In this document: one piece after another, positions 27,078-40,619 of the stretch
How the letters are laid out: each line of letters opens with the position of its first letter
How positions within the stretch are numbered: position 1 is the stretch's first letter
Source of the DNA: Elysia crispata
Taxonomy: Eukaryota > Mollusca > Gastropoda > Plakobranchidae
NCBI GenBank assembly: GCA_033675545.1
Contig: JAWDGP010000286.1
Coordinates: forward strand, 1,317,501 to 1,381,500
Length of the DNA: 64,000 nt
Direction of reading: 5' to 3'
Notes under the pieces: model-generated
The model's database searches: none
Seen by the model: the letters and a program-made list of their open reading frames with translations, nothing else
What the model was told of the DNA's origin: nothing
Made by a program: the position numbers and the translations under genes

Positions 27078-27372
27078 GGGTTAAAGTAAACACGAATTCA
27101 ATAAGTAATAGAGAAGTGCGCGCGCGTGTGTGTATATGATGTGTGGAAAAAAAAAAGGGGGAAGGGGGGGGGGGGGGGGGAAGGTGGCTCGCGAAAGGGT
27201 CCGGGAAAGGAGAGAGCGAAAGACGTATAAAAGAACATAAGAAAGGGAAAGAAATAAGGTAGCGTGAGATGCCAAGACACTAGGCAATAAAGAGGGTGAT
27301 CAAAATTGAGAAAATAAGACTATTGAGGAGATGTGAGACTGGTAATATAGCTGAGAGAGAGAGGGAGGGAGG

Positions 27373-27441
<69 letters not shown>
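26996..27441. repeat. (CT)n, poly-G and (GA)n cluster
   Basis: CT array 26,996-27,073; G-rich run 27,155-27,180; GA array with GGGA and GATA patches 27,354-27,441. Confidence 0.93.
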
Positions 27442-29085
27442 TATTACCGCAAGTCATCAAGGAGGTACAATGGACTGCCCTGAAACCGCCTTGGTTTTAT
27501 CAGTACAGGACCACAGACCATCTGTGTACAATGTAACAATGTATAGCAGTGACCTTCGACAGCCTCTGGCGGCTTCAGTCTGACCAGCCACAAGGACATT
27601 TCGTGTAAGGGAAAGTTCAAGAAACCGCGACAAATAGAAGAACATAGTTACACCGAAATTATAGATTTTACTGTGGTCTCACTGGTGTCACAGAAACTTA
27701 CTAAGATCCTTTATGGAAACTTAATATATCTCTAAGGTATGAATGATGCTTAATAATCAAAATCCCTTCAGGGGGCAAACATCTTGGTACGCTTCATGAT
27801 ATGTTATGCGCGCTGTTTCTATATTACAACACACAATTTAATAGAGCGATAGTAATGTTTCTGACCACATTTTTTTGTTTGTTTGTTTGTTTGTTTTTTT
27901 TGGTTAATTTTATAATATGTGAACATAATCATACACACGCAGCGCCTGTCTGTTTAATATCAAAACGAGCCACATGTACTTCTTTATGAGAAGCTGTAGG
28001 TCTCTTCTTATTTTGTACGTATTGCTTTAAACAAAACTTAAATTCCGTGAAATAAATTGTTAGTTATAACATTTGAGATGAAAAAAGAAAAAGAGATGAA
28101 AAAACATCTACATTTGAGACTTTATGAAATGTTGACTTCTTTCCTATGTCACGGTGGTCTAAAGAAAAGTGCAATAGTGTGGAACTGCAATGAATATTAT
28201 AATTGGAGTATATTAAAAATTGAGGTGCTAAATATTGATCTAAAAGTAATCTAGATGAAATATAAGAATAACAAGAAATACAACGCATTCATTTTTTCCA
28301 TCAAAACTTTGCTTGCATGAAAATTCCGTTTGTAACACCAAAAAGTTACTGCTAGCTTACCGAACACAATGGAAGTACGAAAAAGAAAAGAAGAAAAAGA
28401 AAGCGAGTTTCTTTCAATCTTTTCAATAGGTTACCGCCAGTAACCATAAAGGGCGCGGGAAATAAAACACGCTCTAGATCTTACCAGTGAACTGAAAACA
28501 AATTTAAATAAGTCCTTAGAAAATTCCAGTCCTGTCCTAGATCGAGATCCAAATTAATTTTGATTTAGACATTATAAGTATATTTCATACTTATTCGCTC
28601 TCTTTGGATTGTCAGTGCACTGTTATTCCTTCTATTCGAGGAAGAAACAAACAAAAGAAAATATCCGCCTGCAGTCAGTGTCGATCACACTTGAGCTTCC
28701 ATGAAACCCAATGTCTATAATAAACCACAAAATAACTGGTACTCCCAGAAATTAACACTCACTGAAATTCTTTACGATTGTCAGCTCTTCTATTGGAGGC
28801 TGGGATCAACGGGGTACACGGGGAACAAGGCTGGAATTCTTGTCCGTTTGTCCTCATGGGGCCGCACGGTGCACCTAACAAAACAGTTCACGGGGAACCT
28901 TGAACCTCAGCGCGCGGTAGGCCCACTCTGTCATACAACTGTGGGGACGCAAGAGGGACATGGCGCCAGTGTAGGCAGGGCACAGGCCAGTTGTACCTCG
29001 GCGGGTCCCATAACCCGGCCCGTACGGTAGTGGTTACCCTAAGGTCTGTGGTCTGAGGTGGATGGGACTGGAGAGAAACTGACAT

Positions 29086-29087
<2 letters not shown>

Positions 29088-29167
<80 letters not shown>

Positions 29168-29243
29168 TCTTCTTCTTCTTCTTCTTCTTCTTCTTCTTCT
29201 TCTTCTTCTTCTTCTTCTTCTTCTTCTTCTTCTTCTTCTTCTT
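29088..29243. repeat. (CT)n fused to (TTC)n
   Basis: CT to 29,164, directly followed by TTC to 29,243. Confidence 0.97.
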
Positions 29244-30057
29244 TGCTACTTAAATTACCATAAGAGAAAGAGAAAAAAAAAGAAACCAAGTCTGATACCT
29301 GATTGTTTCAGCATCTTGATCTAATTGTAGATGACACAGCATCTACAAGCGTGGGTGGAGGAATCGCAAAAAATTGCGGAGATAAAAATTGAGTAGAGCA
29401 AAATATTCAACATATAGAGGACCATGCTGGAAACTGAGCAGGATGGGAGGAAGGAAAATATGAGAGAGAGAGAGAGAGAGAGACAGAAAGAGAGAAGAGA
29501 AAGAGGGAGAGAGAGAGGGAGACAGAAAGAGAGAAGAGAGAGAGGGAGAGAGAGGGCGATATCTTGTAGGGTCATACCACCAGGGCAAGCACTCGCCGTT
29601 ACAAGTGAGTATTTCCAGTCTAACGGATGGCATTGTTGCTCCCCATTCCCTGCGTTTTATTGGTTTTATTATTATTATTCATTTTGCTAGAGCCAAAATA
29701 GTACAATGAAGTGAAATACAGCTTTGTCCAGCACGGTCTGTCTAGTTCAAACCGAAAAGAAAAGGATGCCATCAATTTCTCCGTTATTTTTTTTACTGTT
29801 TTAATAAGGTTGTAAATTGTTTGAGGATGACAGTCACTTTCGAAGGAGTGAGTTAAGGTGTAGAGAGGGTGGATAGGAAAATAATGATGATAGGTAGATA
29901 CATAGATGATCTACACTTAAAAACTAATTATATAGTATCTATGGATTGGTAGGTCTTGAAAAAGATAAATAAAAAGATATAAATTAAGACAGCTAGACAG
30001 ATGTCAACAATCTAAGACAAGCTTTATCACTCATGATCGATCACAACTACTGCATCA

Positions 30058-30058
<1 letters not shown>

Positions 30059-30140
<82 letters not shown>
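30059..30140. repeat. (GA)n
   Basis: Pure GA array; an impure GA tract also lies at 29,461-29,556. Confidence 0.97.
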
Positions 30141-30144
<4 letters not shown>

Positions 30145-31787
30145 CTCACATCACCATCCTGATATCCATTCTAGACAACATCATTATCAGTGGTTAAATC
30201 TTTCCTATGTGTAAAATTTGTCTAGAATCAGTACTGAAGCGTTGTCAATGGAAGCGACATCAAGACTTTTCTCCGTGCCAACATCCCATTTCTTCAACGT
30301 ATCGCAGAAACATTGGTAACTTTGTTGGGTGAAAGGTATTGTTGGGGGCAATCAGATTAAAAAAAAAAAAAGCAGCCATAGTTTTTTTTTTATCTTTCCT
30401 TCGGTTTTTTTTGTTTTTGTTTTGTTAAGTCAAAACTGGATGGGAATTTAATTCCATGTTCGAAACAGTAAATCTTAATACGACAATGTAAATATCTGAG
30501 GAAGGGGTAAAAGGTCATAAGAGAAATCATTATGCAACATCCCAAATAATTTCACTGCCTTCAATAGCAAAATAAAGTTTGTTTATTTCTACTTAATGGC
30601 GTTTCAACCTAAGAAAAAATCCCCAGGGGCTAAAGCGAAATTACAAACTATGCAAATTGATATTAATTTTCGAGACAGAAATTGGTACCAGAAACGTCAA
30701 TTCTTGTTAAAAGTACAAAATTTTCATTTTCTCATTTTTTGTTGGAGTATACCAGACTGGAGTACGTATGAGTTGCATGAGTATGTTTTATATAAAAATG
30801 GTGGCCACAGCCTAATTAATATCCATCGTATCTAGCTTCATGTTTTTCATCATGGTCCGAATATTTAAAATAAAAATACTTAATCAGCGAAAATATTTTT
30901 TTTACAAAATACGTGAAGTGGCACATTGAAGTTGAAGAGAATTTATTTATTTATTTGTTTAATTAAAGTTTTGTTTTTTTCTCGCGCAATCTAGATCTAC
31001 GCACCGAGAGCCCTAATATTTTGTAGATTCAAATTATACATAATGTAGAACATTTTTTCCCGATTTTCAGTTGATTTTTTCTCAATAATCACTCAACTAT
31101 GAAACTTATGTGGAGCATTAATTATTTGATATCTGAGTGATTTTAACTATATTTGCCATATCACTTTCACCATGATTATAACCCAGAAATTTTTTCTCAA
31201 CTTTGATTGCTTTATCCCCAGTTTCCGACCTGTATCTACCTTTTTCGAATCACTGTTAGATCTAAGCCAAAACTATATAAGATAGGGACTTGTTGGACCC
31301 AATAATTAAAAAAATTTTTGTTTTGTTTTATAGCAAAGGAGAAAAAGCAATATTTAAATTATATTGATTTACACTTAATTAACTCCATTAAAAAAAAAGA
31401 TTAAGATGGTTCTTGTGTGTTCGTTTCATAATAGTATGGTTTCGGAAATACTGACATCAGATTGGACCGGTTCACTTTGAGTCGTATACTATTGATTTAT
31501 CGTTAAATAAAGCCATAGTAAGAAAGTTGCGCGACTAATCCTTAACTTTTTCAAAACCGCGATTTTAAGCCATCCCCTCACTCACACACACACATACACA
31601 CAAGCAAATAGTCCATCCGAATATACAGCCAATCTTTTCCCATTAATTTTGTGCTACGCTGCTGCACAAAGTCAATTTCACTGCTACCTAATTTGACGCA
31701 ATAAAAGCCATTGGGGTTCTTCCCTTTCTATTTATTTTTTTTCTCTCTCTCTCTCTTTCTTGTCTCACATACTTAATCTCACTATCC

Positions 31788-31794
<7 letters not shown>

Positions 31795-31855
<61 letters not shown>
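31795..31855. repeat. (CT)n
   Basis: CT array of about 60 bp. Confidence 0.96.
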
Positions 31856-31860
<5 letters not shown>

Positions 31861-32221
31861 ATCTAGCTCATAAATGAGAATGCGGAATTTCTTGAACGAA
31901 CTGGTAAAATGATGGAGTGAAAAATGTATTTTGTCTAAGCTTGAAAGCAGAAGCAATCGTAAAATCTAAATTCAACTTGGAAGAAAGGAATCTGACGAAA
32001 AAAGGGAAAGACTAGAAAATTGATAGCATGTGCCTCAAACATAAAGGGCTTCGTGGATACGAATAGAAAACCATGTATTATATTAACTTATTCCTTGAAA
32101 AATGAAAAGGACCAATGGCCCACAAAATCGCATTCTTCAATTCATTCATTCAAACTCTTTAATTCAAAAAGATAAATAAAAGTGTATATGGACATAAATA
32201 GAAAAATCATTAGCCTACTTT

Positions 32222-32600
<379 letters not shown>

Positions 32601-33255
32601 TTGCTGCTGCTGCAACTACTGCCACTACTAGAATGGAAATAATATGCTGCTATGGGTAAGACTATTGTTACAACCGACGTAAAAGGAATACTTTGAAGAC
32701 ATAGGAATATTTAAAGGGAAGATATTCAATGCGTGTTTTTGTCGGTAAATAGAACGCTTGTCACTTCCCCTCTTTATAAGTGTTGGCCTTTTTAGTATTA
32801 GGTGATGTTTTTTTAAACTTGTTTTGCTGTTGATTTCAATGTTGCTGCTGCCCAAGCTGTTGTTTCCGTTTATTAATTGACTTTTATATCTAAACTCAAC
32901 TTTGGGGACTATCCACGATTTTATACTTGGTTTGTGCGGTACTTTTGTAAAAGAACATAATTAATTTAGATAACTGCTATTTTGGTATTAGCTCAGGATC
33001 GAAAAAAAAAAAAAAAAAAGACAAGAAAGACTTTATAATCTAAATCAACATTATGTTACAATGACTGGATCCCAAAAATAGTTTATGGAAGGTTTGATCG
33101 GAAGCAAGCGAGAACCAGTTTATCTGGAATCAAACTTCTGTATCAAACTAAAAGTCATTCTTAGAATCTAGATCTATTCAGACCAACAGTGTCTTTTCAC
33201 AAATAATTATGAAAAAGGTCATGGACTCTGCCCACCATAGAAACATTCATATACA

Positions 33256-33257
<2 letters not shown>

Positions 33258-33332
<75 letters not shown>
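33258..33332. repeat. (TA)n then (TATG)n
   Basis: AT array with a short TATG end. Confidence 0.96.
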
Positions 33333-33334
<2 letters not shown>

Positions 33335-34057
33335 AAAAACTCTAATAAAAGCTTTAAGATGTACATAACTATTAGGTGTTCAAGACGAAAAGGATGTATA
33401 TCTTAAGTAAAGTTACTTAAAGATATATATTAAAAAAGGCATGATCTCAAACCAATTTTATTTGCATGAGCTATGATGCATATTTCCTTTTGAATATTTA
33501 TTTTTTTTTACCGGCTTAAGTTATTATCATCCACAAGAAATCTGTATGAACATGTTTGGATTGGTTTTAAATCTTTTACAGACTATTAATTTGAAAAACA
33601 TAAAATTATGATCGAAATAATAAAACCAGCATACAGTTTTTGTAGACATTTATGACTGCGTAAATGTACAACACTGCAAACTTAATTTCGTTTTCTTTAA
33701 GTCAGAAAAATTGAGAATAATCACCTTATATAATATTTACAAGCCCCCCCCCCCCCCCGGAAAAAAAAAAAAAGCACCATTTCATTATTTACTGTTGATG
33801 AATTGTGTGGGGAAAAATTAAAAAAAAATCATTTTTTCCCTGTGGAGAGTTCAAGGGGAATAAAAACCATTTCTATTTAATGCCTTTGGCGTAAATTTAT
33901 TTCTTAAATTTTTCAAGCTACCTAAATTTTGCAAAAAATATTTTTCATTAAGTCTTTAAGTTCAAACAACAAAAGGCCGGATCCATTGTCGAGTGTAAAT
34001 GACATGAAATCATAAACAAGCATAGTTTTAAAAACGTTTTTTGGAATAATTATCTTC

Positions 34058-34631
<574 letters not shown>

Positions 34632-34827
34632 ATATTACTTAAAATTCTTGAATACAAAATATATCGAAACGACGCACTTAAAGAAGCCAAAATATGCATC
34701 TACTCTATATACAGGGATCCTATAGTGCTTTGTGAGGGAAAAAATAAATGAAATAACTTTTTTTAATGATTTTCATACACAACATGCATTTTACCAGGCT
34801 TATTGAAATTCCTTTACTGCAAACTGG

Positions 34828-35075
34828 TCTACATAAAATTCACTTTCCATTGGTCTACAAACACATCATTCATTTTACACGAGTTGATTCACATACAAAC
34901 CATCCACTTGACACACGTGCACGCACAAACCATTAAACTTATACTAGTCTACATACAAATCATTCAATTTACACGATTCTACATACAAAACATTAAACTT
35001 ACACGATTCTACATACAAACCATTAAATTTACACGAGTCTACATAAAGCCATTAAACTTACACCATTCAATTTAA
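34828..35075. repeat. 30-bp minisatellite, about 8 copies
   Basis: The unit CTACATACAAATCATTCAAT TTACACGATT varies by a few bases. The last unit is followed by AATTTAAATGGTCTGCATCG and GTCGCC, shared in inverted orientation with 38,660-38,740. The plus frame (repeat FTRFYIQTIK) is a by-product. Confidence 0.9.
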
Positions 35076-35529
35076 ATGGTCTGCATCGTCGCCTCGCTGC
35101 AATAGTCCTGTAACTGATATTTTTTCGGATTTCACTTTTTTTGCGTTTTTTTTTAAATATGTCCCTTAGCGTATATTGTCTCCAAATCTCAGATGTCTAG
35201 GCCCAATAATACCCTCAATGCACAATTCCTACATTGATTTTAGGCCAAAGAAGATTTTGCAATAACTTTGTATTGGCCGATACAGGATTTTTGCGCTATG
35301 ATATTCGATTCGCGCGATCTCAGATCGTGCTTGTAACAACGGCGGTTACAGGAATTTTGCATTCTTTAATTAGTTCAAACACATGGAATACTGAAAAATT
35401 GTTATTATGTGTTTGGTCCAATTTCGATGAAGAAAAGCAGCTTTTGGTGCACCATGTTATATAGATAAAGGCATCTTTTATATCTTTGTCAGTGGGGAAA
35501 AAAGGTGTGTTTGAGGGGGTGGGGGGGGG

Positions 35530-35571
35530 ACTTTGTCTGCGCTTGTTCACAAGAACAAGCGCAGACAAAGT
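35530..35571. repeat. Perfect 19-bp inverted repeat with 4-nt spacer
   Basis: Left arm ACTTTGTCTGCGCTTGTTC (35,530-35,548), spacer ACAA, right arm GAACAAGCGCAGACAAAGT (35,553-35,571), no mismatch. It directly follows a G-rich run. It lies outside any gene found here. Confidence 0.97.
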
Positions 35572-36154
35572 TTAGGCTTCTCTATGATAAGAGGAATATC
35601 AGTGGTGGTTACGCTTTTGAGGTAGGGGAGAGAGAGAGAGAGAGAGGGGGGGGGGAAGAGAATTATTTTCCAGCTGTGTATTAACTGAGACTTGATAAAA
35701 GATTATTCTATTTGTTAAAAAGAATGAAGAAGTACCTTTCTCTTTTAAATTTCTCTTCGTTTAAGTAACTTACAAACGTAATTATTGTGTGATAAAGAGC
35801 CATGTTAGTCTTGCAGGGTCTAGAATGATTTTTCTGCATTCCTCTAAATTCAAATGAAAAGCCATATACGAAATATTGTTGTATTTTAATATCTTCGAAA
35901 TGTTTAAGAATGAGAAGAATTCCACTTAATGTCTTGTTTCATTGTAGACTTATGCGTCGTACAGCATTCTTTATGACCAGATAGCATGTATGAGACCAAC
36001 CCGTGGCAATATTGCTATGAGTCACGCATATCTAAATCAGGGTTGTGAGAGTAACTTGTGTCGCTTAAGACAAAAACTGTAAAAAAACGGATGGTAGTGA
36101 CAAATATTCACTTCACTTCATTATTTGATTATGAAAAAGCAGTAACCTAAAAAT

Positions 36155-36840
36155 CAGCTCCATCTACAAGTGTCAGTGACATCAGCTTCAGATACAAGTG
36201 CCACTGATCCATTTTCTCCATCTAAAAGTGCCACTGATCCATTAGCTCCATCAACACAAGTGCCGCTGATCATTAGCTCCATCAACACAGGTGCCGCTGA
36301 TCATTAGCTCCATCAACACAAGTGCCGCTGATCCATTAGCTCCATCAACAAGTGCCACTAATTTATAAGCTCCATCATCAAGTGCCACTGATTCATTAGA
36401 GCTCCATCAACAAGTGCTACTGATTCATTATCTCCAACAACAAGTGCCACTGATCCATAGGCTCCATCAACAAGTGCCACTGATCCATTATCTCCATCAA
36501 CAAGTGCCACTGATCCATTATCTCCATCAACAAGTGCCACTGATCCATTATCTCCATCAACAAGTGCCACTGATCCATTATCTCCATCAACAAGTGCCAC
36601 TGATCCATTATCTCCATCAACAAGTGCCACTGATCCATTATCTCCATCAACAAGTGCCACTGATTCATTATCTCCATCAACAAGTGCCACTGATTCATAA
36701 GCTCCATCAACAAGTGCCACTGCACTGATTCATTAGTTTCATCAACAAGTACCACTGATCCATCAACTCTATCAAAGAGTGCCACTTATCCATTATCGGC
36801 ATCGAGAAATGTTACTGACCCATCAGCTGCATCTATTTTT
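36155..36840. repeat. 30-bp minisatellite, about 20-22 copies
   Basis: The unit CTCCATCAACAAGTGCCACT GATCCATTAT is nearly perfect in the middle (36,450-36,700) and degenerate at both edges. Because 30 is a multiple of three and the unit lacks stops in several frames, both strands show long frames with decapeptide repeats (for example SVALVDGDNG on minus). No splice or start evidence supports coding. Confidence 0.95.
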
Positions 36841-36914
36841 ACGATTCGATTTAGAGCATCAAGTAGGGTCCATCAAAAGACCGTTCATAAGAGCATAATT
36901 AGTATGATCACAAC

Positions 36915-37490
36915 ATGAAAACAGAAAGTGAGAAAAAAGTGATGCAGGCCAAAAGTAGGTCAACAGTGCAGCAAAAGAACACCAGAGAAGACAATAGGCA
37001 ACGACTTTTCAGATCAGAGGAACGCATATTGAAATGTCATCAAACGTTTGCTCGAAGATGCGACGAGAAATTTTCTCTTGCTTTTCTGCCAGGGTATATC
37101 TCAGCACGTGGTACCAAGCAGTTCGCATCGTGTGTACTCGATTTTCTCAAGCAATAAAAATGGGTTTGGGGGAAAAAGCGTTTTTTCTGATGTTCGATAA
37201 TTTCCCTGGCCAGAACAGCATCATATAATGGATACAATGTTGTTGCTAGCACTAATTCGTTGCCCTTGAATAAAATTGAGCATGGCTTCCTGGAACATAC
37301 GCAAAATGAGAACAACTTTGTCCATAAGATCCGCAGCCAAGTAAATAATTTTAACCAACGAGCAATGGCTTCAGGGAGTCCATGCTACGCGAAAGAAAAA
37401 CGGCCCATTCGCAGTGAAAGAAATGGCACCTAGAAATATTTTTGACTTGAAAGGAGAGCTCGTTGGCTGCACATCAGATCCCATTTTTTC
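36915..37490 (+). pseudogene. Frameshifted relic of a DUF7869-type protein
   Basis: Pieces in successive frames follow the order of the DUF7869 domain seen in many invertebrate repeat-associated proteins: GYISARGTKQFASCVLDFLK; FFLMFDNFPGQNS (family: xxSDNCxGQN); NKIEHGFLEHTQNENNFVHK (family: IExKFLexGHtqnE.D.vH); FAVKEMAPRNIFDLKGEL (family: f.vkem...dF.dfK.L). At least three frame changes and a stop after the GQN motif break it. The domain is usually part of multi-copy, mobile-element-like genes of unknown biochemical role. It is not active here. Confidence 0.62.
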
Positions 37491-38654
37491 ACAAGTCCAA
37501 CCCGAATGCACACAGCAGAGAGAAGAGTCATGACGTGGAAGGTGACCGTCTGGACTTGACCGGCAGTCAACAAGTATTCGACATATCGACGCTGAATGCG
37601 TGAGCAGAGGAAAAAAAAATTGATCTCATGTAATTTTGCTACCTCAAGCTGATTTTTGAAGCATACCATTCTTACTTCAGTAGCATTCCGGATGCAGATG
37701 AAAGCATTGGTGATTACTTTACACCATGTATCAAGTAACTCTTGATCGATTAAATCCGACATGAAAATAATCTTGTAACATGAGTTAACAATCTTCATCA
37801 TGCTCTGCTAACTTTCATTACTTTTTCTAAAAAAATTTAATGTGTGAGTTTAAAGTTAAAATGAATTAAACATTAACTCTGATGATGAGAGACGATGCGG
37901 AAGAGGAAAGTTTTTTCCTTTTATCATAGTGATGCGCCATATTATAAGATGAACACAAAAAAGTGTATTTTTATTGATCGTTAGCCTTTGATTTAGACTC
38001 GTTTATTTTGTACTCGATTGCTTAATGGCTTGAGCTCGTCTACATTTCTACGACACTAAGCTGAAGTACTGTCAGTGGTTCTCATTATATGGAAACTCAT
38101 TTCTTTCAATCAAAGCACAGTGGCTATAATAAGACGTTTAGTTTGTATGAAGATGACTTATTTATATTTATCCATGTAATTACAACGTTCATATTCGATT
38201 CCACTAGTACAACTGCAAACTGCGCGATATTGCAACATTTTCAACAAGCCTAAGATTGGTTGGTTGTTAGCTCTTTCTATTTCATACATTTCAATATTTT
38301 GCCTTTATCTTTCTCGATTTGGCCCACTTTGTTGTACTCACTTCATCGCAGCAATGCTTTTCTCTGTTCTAAGTACTAAATTTTATAATACAAAAATCCT
38401 GTAATTAACAAAAGCAGCGTTATGCTCCTGTTTTAAACTTGTGAGCTTTGACGGTCACTTACCGGAGTCTTCACCGTGAAAATATTTGGTCACATATTCC
38501 TCTAACTGGCAATTTGGTTTGTAAAACATTGATTATCAAAGAAAAATTGAGTAAAGTATGTTAAAAACATATATCTTTACGGATTGATTTACCACTATGA
38601 AGATGAAAGTGAGATCTTTAAAAACACAAATTTAAGACAGTTTTTGGTCTCTCC

Positions 38655-38745
38655 TGTAAAATTTTCAAAATGTCAGTTACAGGAGTCTTGTGGCAAGGCG
38701 ACGACATTCAAACCACTCAATTTACACGAGTCTCCATACAAATTC
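38655..38745 (-). repeat. Inverted relative of the 34.8-35.1 kb repeat end
   Basis: The minus strand reads GTGTAAATTGAGTGGTTTGA, ATGTCGTCGCC and CTCCTGTAACTGACATTTT, close to plus 35,060-35,122 (AATTTAAATGGTCTGCATCG, TCGCC, GTCCTGTAACTGATATTTT). Two copies in opposite orientation, one with a single 30-bp unit, the other with eight. Confidence 0.6.
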
Positions 38746-38954
38746 GTACAAAAAACGGATCGGCTTAAAATGGTTTTGCTATTTTGAAACAAACAAAAAT
38801 TAATAAGAAGTTGAAAATGATTTAAAAAGTACAGAATTAAAATTAATGATTCCTTTCACAAAGATGCCACAAAACATTCGCAGTGCAATAAAAAATCAAG
38901 ATTAGCAAAGCAAATTAATCTTACAACACAAAATTCTAAATTCATAATTGGAAT

Positions 38955-39169
38955 TTATACTGTTTTCGGTTCGATATTCTGGAACAAAAACTTGTCTCCT
39001 TCTTTGAGGCGATCGTTTAAAATCTCGTATTTGATGATCCGGAACTGCTCAACTGCGAAATCGTAAAACTTCCTCTCCAAGCGGTAGATGTTCGATTCCT
39101 TGATCTTCTTTACCGTTTCTGGTAGGGGCGGTAATTTCTTTGATGTTTTCCGCAACTGTGTGTTTCTAC
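38955..39169 (-). CDS. HS2ST1: HS2ST terminal exon and stop
   Basis: After the split Gly the exon reads RNTQLRKTSKKLPPLPETVK, then KIKESNIYRLERKFYDFAVE and QFRIIKYEI, ending NIEPKTV and TAA. The vertebrate tail is KSHLRKTTEKKLPTKQTIAKLQQSDIWKMENEFYEFALEQFQFI, so RKT and FYDFAVEQF align directly. The end is shorter and diverged compared with the vertebrate YEKIYPKSN. The acceptor is ACTAATCTATCATCAG at 39,170. An open frame continues above this acceptor to 39,206, but the phase from the previous exon fits only 39,169. A (GA)n array at 39,237-39,327 (CT in the sense strand) lies 70 nt above the acceptor. Confidence 0.95.
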
Positions 39170-39236
39170 CTGATGATAGATTAGTAGAAAGATGGGAATC
39201 ATTCAACTGAGAGAGATAAATAAATATATATAAGAG

Positions 39237-39257
39237 GGAGAGACAGAGACAGAGAGA

Positions 39258-39331
<74 letters not shown>

Positions 39332-39612
39332 TTGGGTTATGAAAACAGAGCGATAAGGAGGTACGGCGGGAGATGGACAGGAGAAAAAAGGATACAGGGA
39401 GAGGAAGAGAGATAGATTCAGAGAGAGTGGAAAAGAGAGAGAGGGAGTGTATGTGTGTGTTGAAGAGGCGTGGACTCTCAGTGGTGTAGGCAAAGCAAGA
39501 GAATACAAGAGAAATGAATGAAAAGATGAAGAGAGAAAATTCTTATAAAAAGAATTAGGAGTGGTCCAAATCTATCACATCTATTCAAGACATGAATTCT
39601 TAGACAGAAATA

Positions 39613-39690
<78 letters not shown>
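39237..39690. repeat. (GA)n arrays in the last HS2ST intron
   Basis: Arrays at 39,237-39,327 and 39,619-39,690; both are CT in the sense strand of HS2ST. Confidence 0.96.
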
Positions 39691-39691
<1 letters not shown>

Positions 39692-40099
39692 TATTTGCGG
39701 CTGGATCGAGAAGCAATGAGATGACGCGAGATATAAGACAAAAAGATGTATAAAGCATTAAATTTTGTTCTTTTTATTCTATATATCAAAATGTAATTGA
39801 TAAATTAATTTGTTTCTATATTGATTTTATAGACATTTCCCTTACCAGCTCAGCTCCCTGCAAATGTAAAGGAAAGTCAGGAATGTTGCAATTTCTTCTA
39901 ATTAAGTGTATATATTGTATTTATTACACATCTACTAAATTTTGACAATAAAGGAAGTATTCAAAGTCAAAACATGTCTTAAGGCTCTTTTTGAAAAAAA
40001 TCACCGTTAATGTAAAGATTCTTTTTTCACAGCCGGCTATGTTCAATTCTTGGAACAGCCTGATTGTACCCGCTGTTATTTTTACTATACTTTACTTAC

Positions 40100-40257
40100 C
40101 TTTCTCAAACAGCGCTGTGGCGCCGCGGTAGAATCTCGGCAACGCGACCTCTAGCACTGAGAGGAAAGATAGGAAATCTTCTGTGATTCCCACGACGAGA
40201 TAATGATGGAACAGATTCCTCTTGGCTTCCTCTAGAGCCCACTCGCTGCCTGCTCTC
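40100..40257 (-). CDS. HS2ST1: HS2ST exon, C-terminal catalytic-domain helices
   Basis: After the split Arg codon the exon reads RAGSEWALEEAKRNLFHHYL and VVGITEDFLSFLSVLE, then VALPRFYRGATALFEKG. The vertebrate counterpart is GSRWAMDQAKYNLINEYFLVGVTEELEDFIMLLEAALPRFFRGATELY, essentially colinear with no gap. The acceptor is CTTCTGTAG and the donor AAAG|GTAAGT. Length is 158 nt, leaving one base that joins GT of the last exon to give Gly. Confidence 0.95.
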
Positions 40258-40619
40258 CTACAGAAGTATAAACAAAAACATGAAGGGGAAAAAAAACTTT
40301 AAAAAAATAGTATCCCAAGCGCTTGGGGAAAAAAAAAAGCTAATTGACTCTAATATACAACACGGAAATAGGGAATAGCTAGAAGGCACGAGGTGACACG
40401 TATTACTTTTGTGCAATTAATATGAATGTATAAAATAGCGATAAATCTCGTGATTTTATCCTTCCTGTTTTCTTCTGAGTATGTTCCCTTTGCTGTTTTT
40501 TTTATTTCTTTTTTTTTCTATCTATTTTGGTGTTCTTTTCACATATTTTTTCTCGATACAAATACACAGTGGTTACAGGGCTGTGTTTAAACCATATGTA
40601 AACTATGTGTTAACTGAGA

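Noticed and set aside
30185..30345. Minus frame CFCDTLKKWDVGTEKSLDVA
   Set aside because: About 54 codons between stops with no acceptor or donor; could be a fragment but nothing confirms it.
36358..36785. Decapeptide-repeat proteins on both strands
   Set aside because: A 30-bp unit without stops keeps frames open automatically; no start, splice or conservation evidence.
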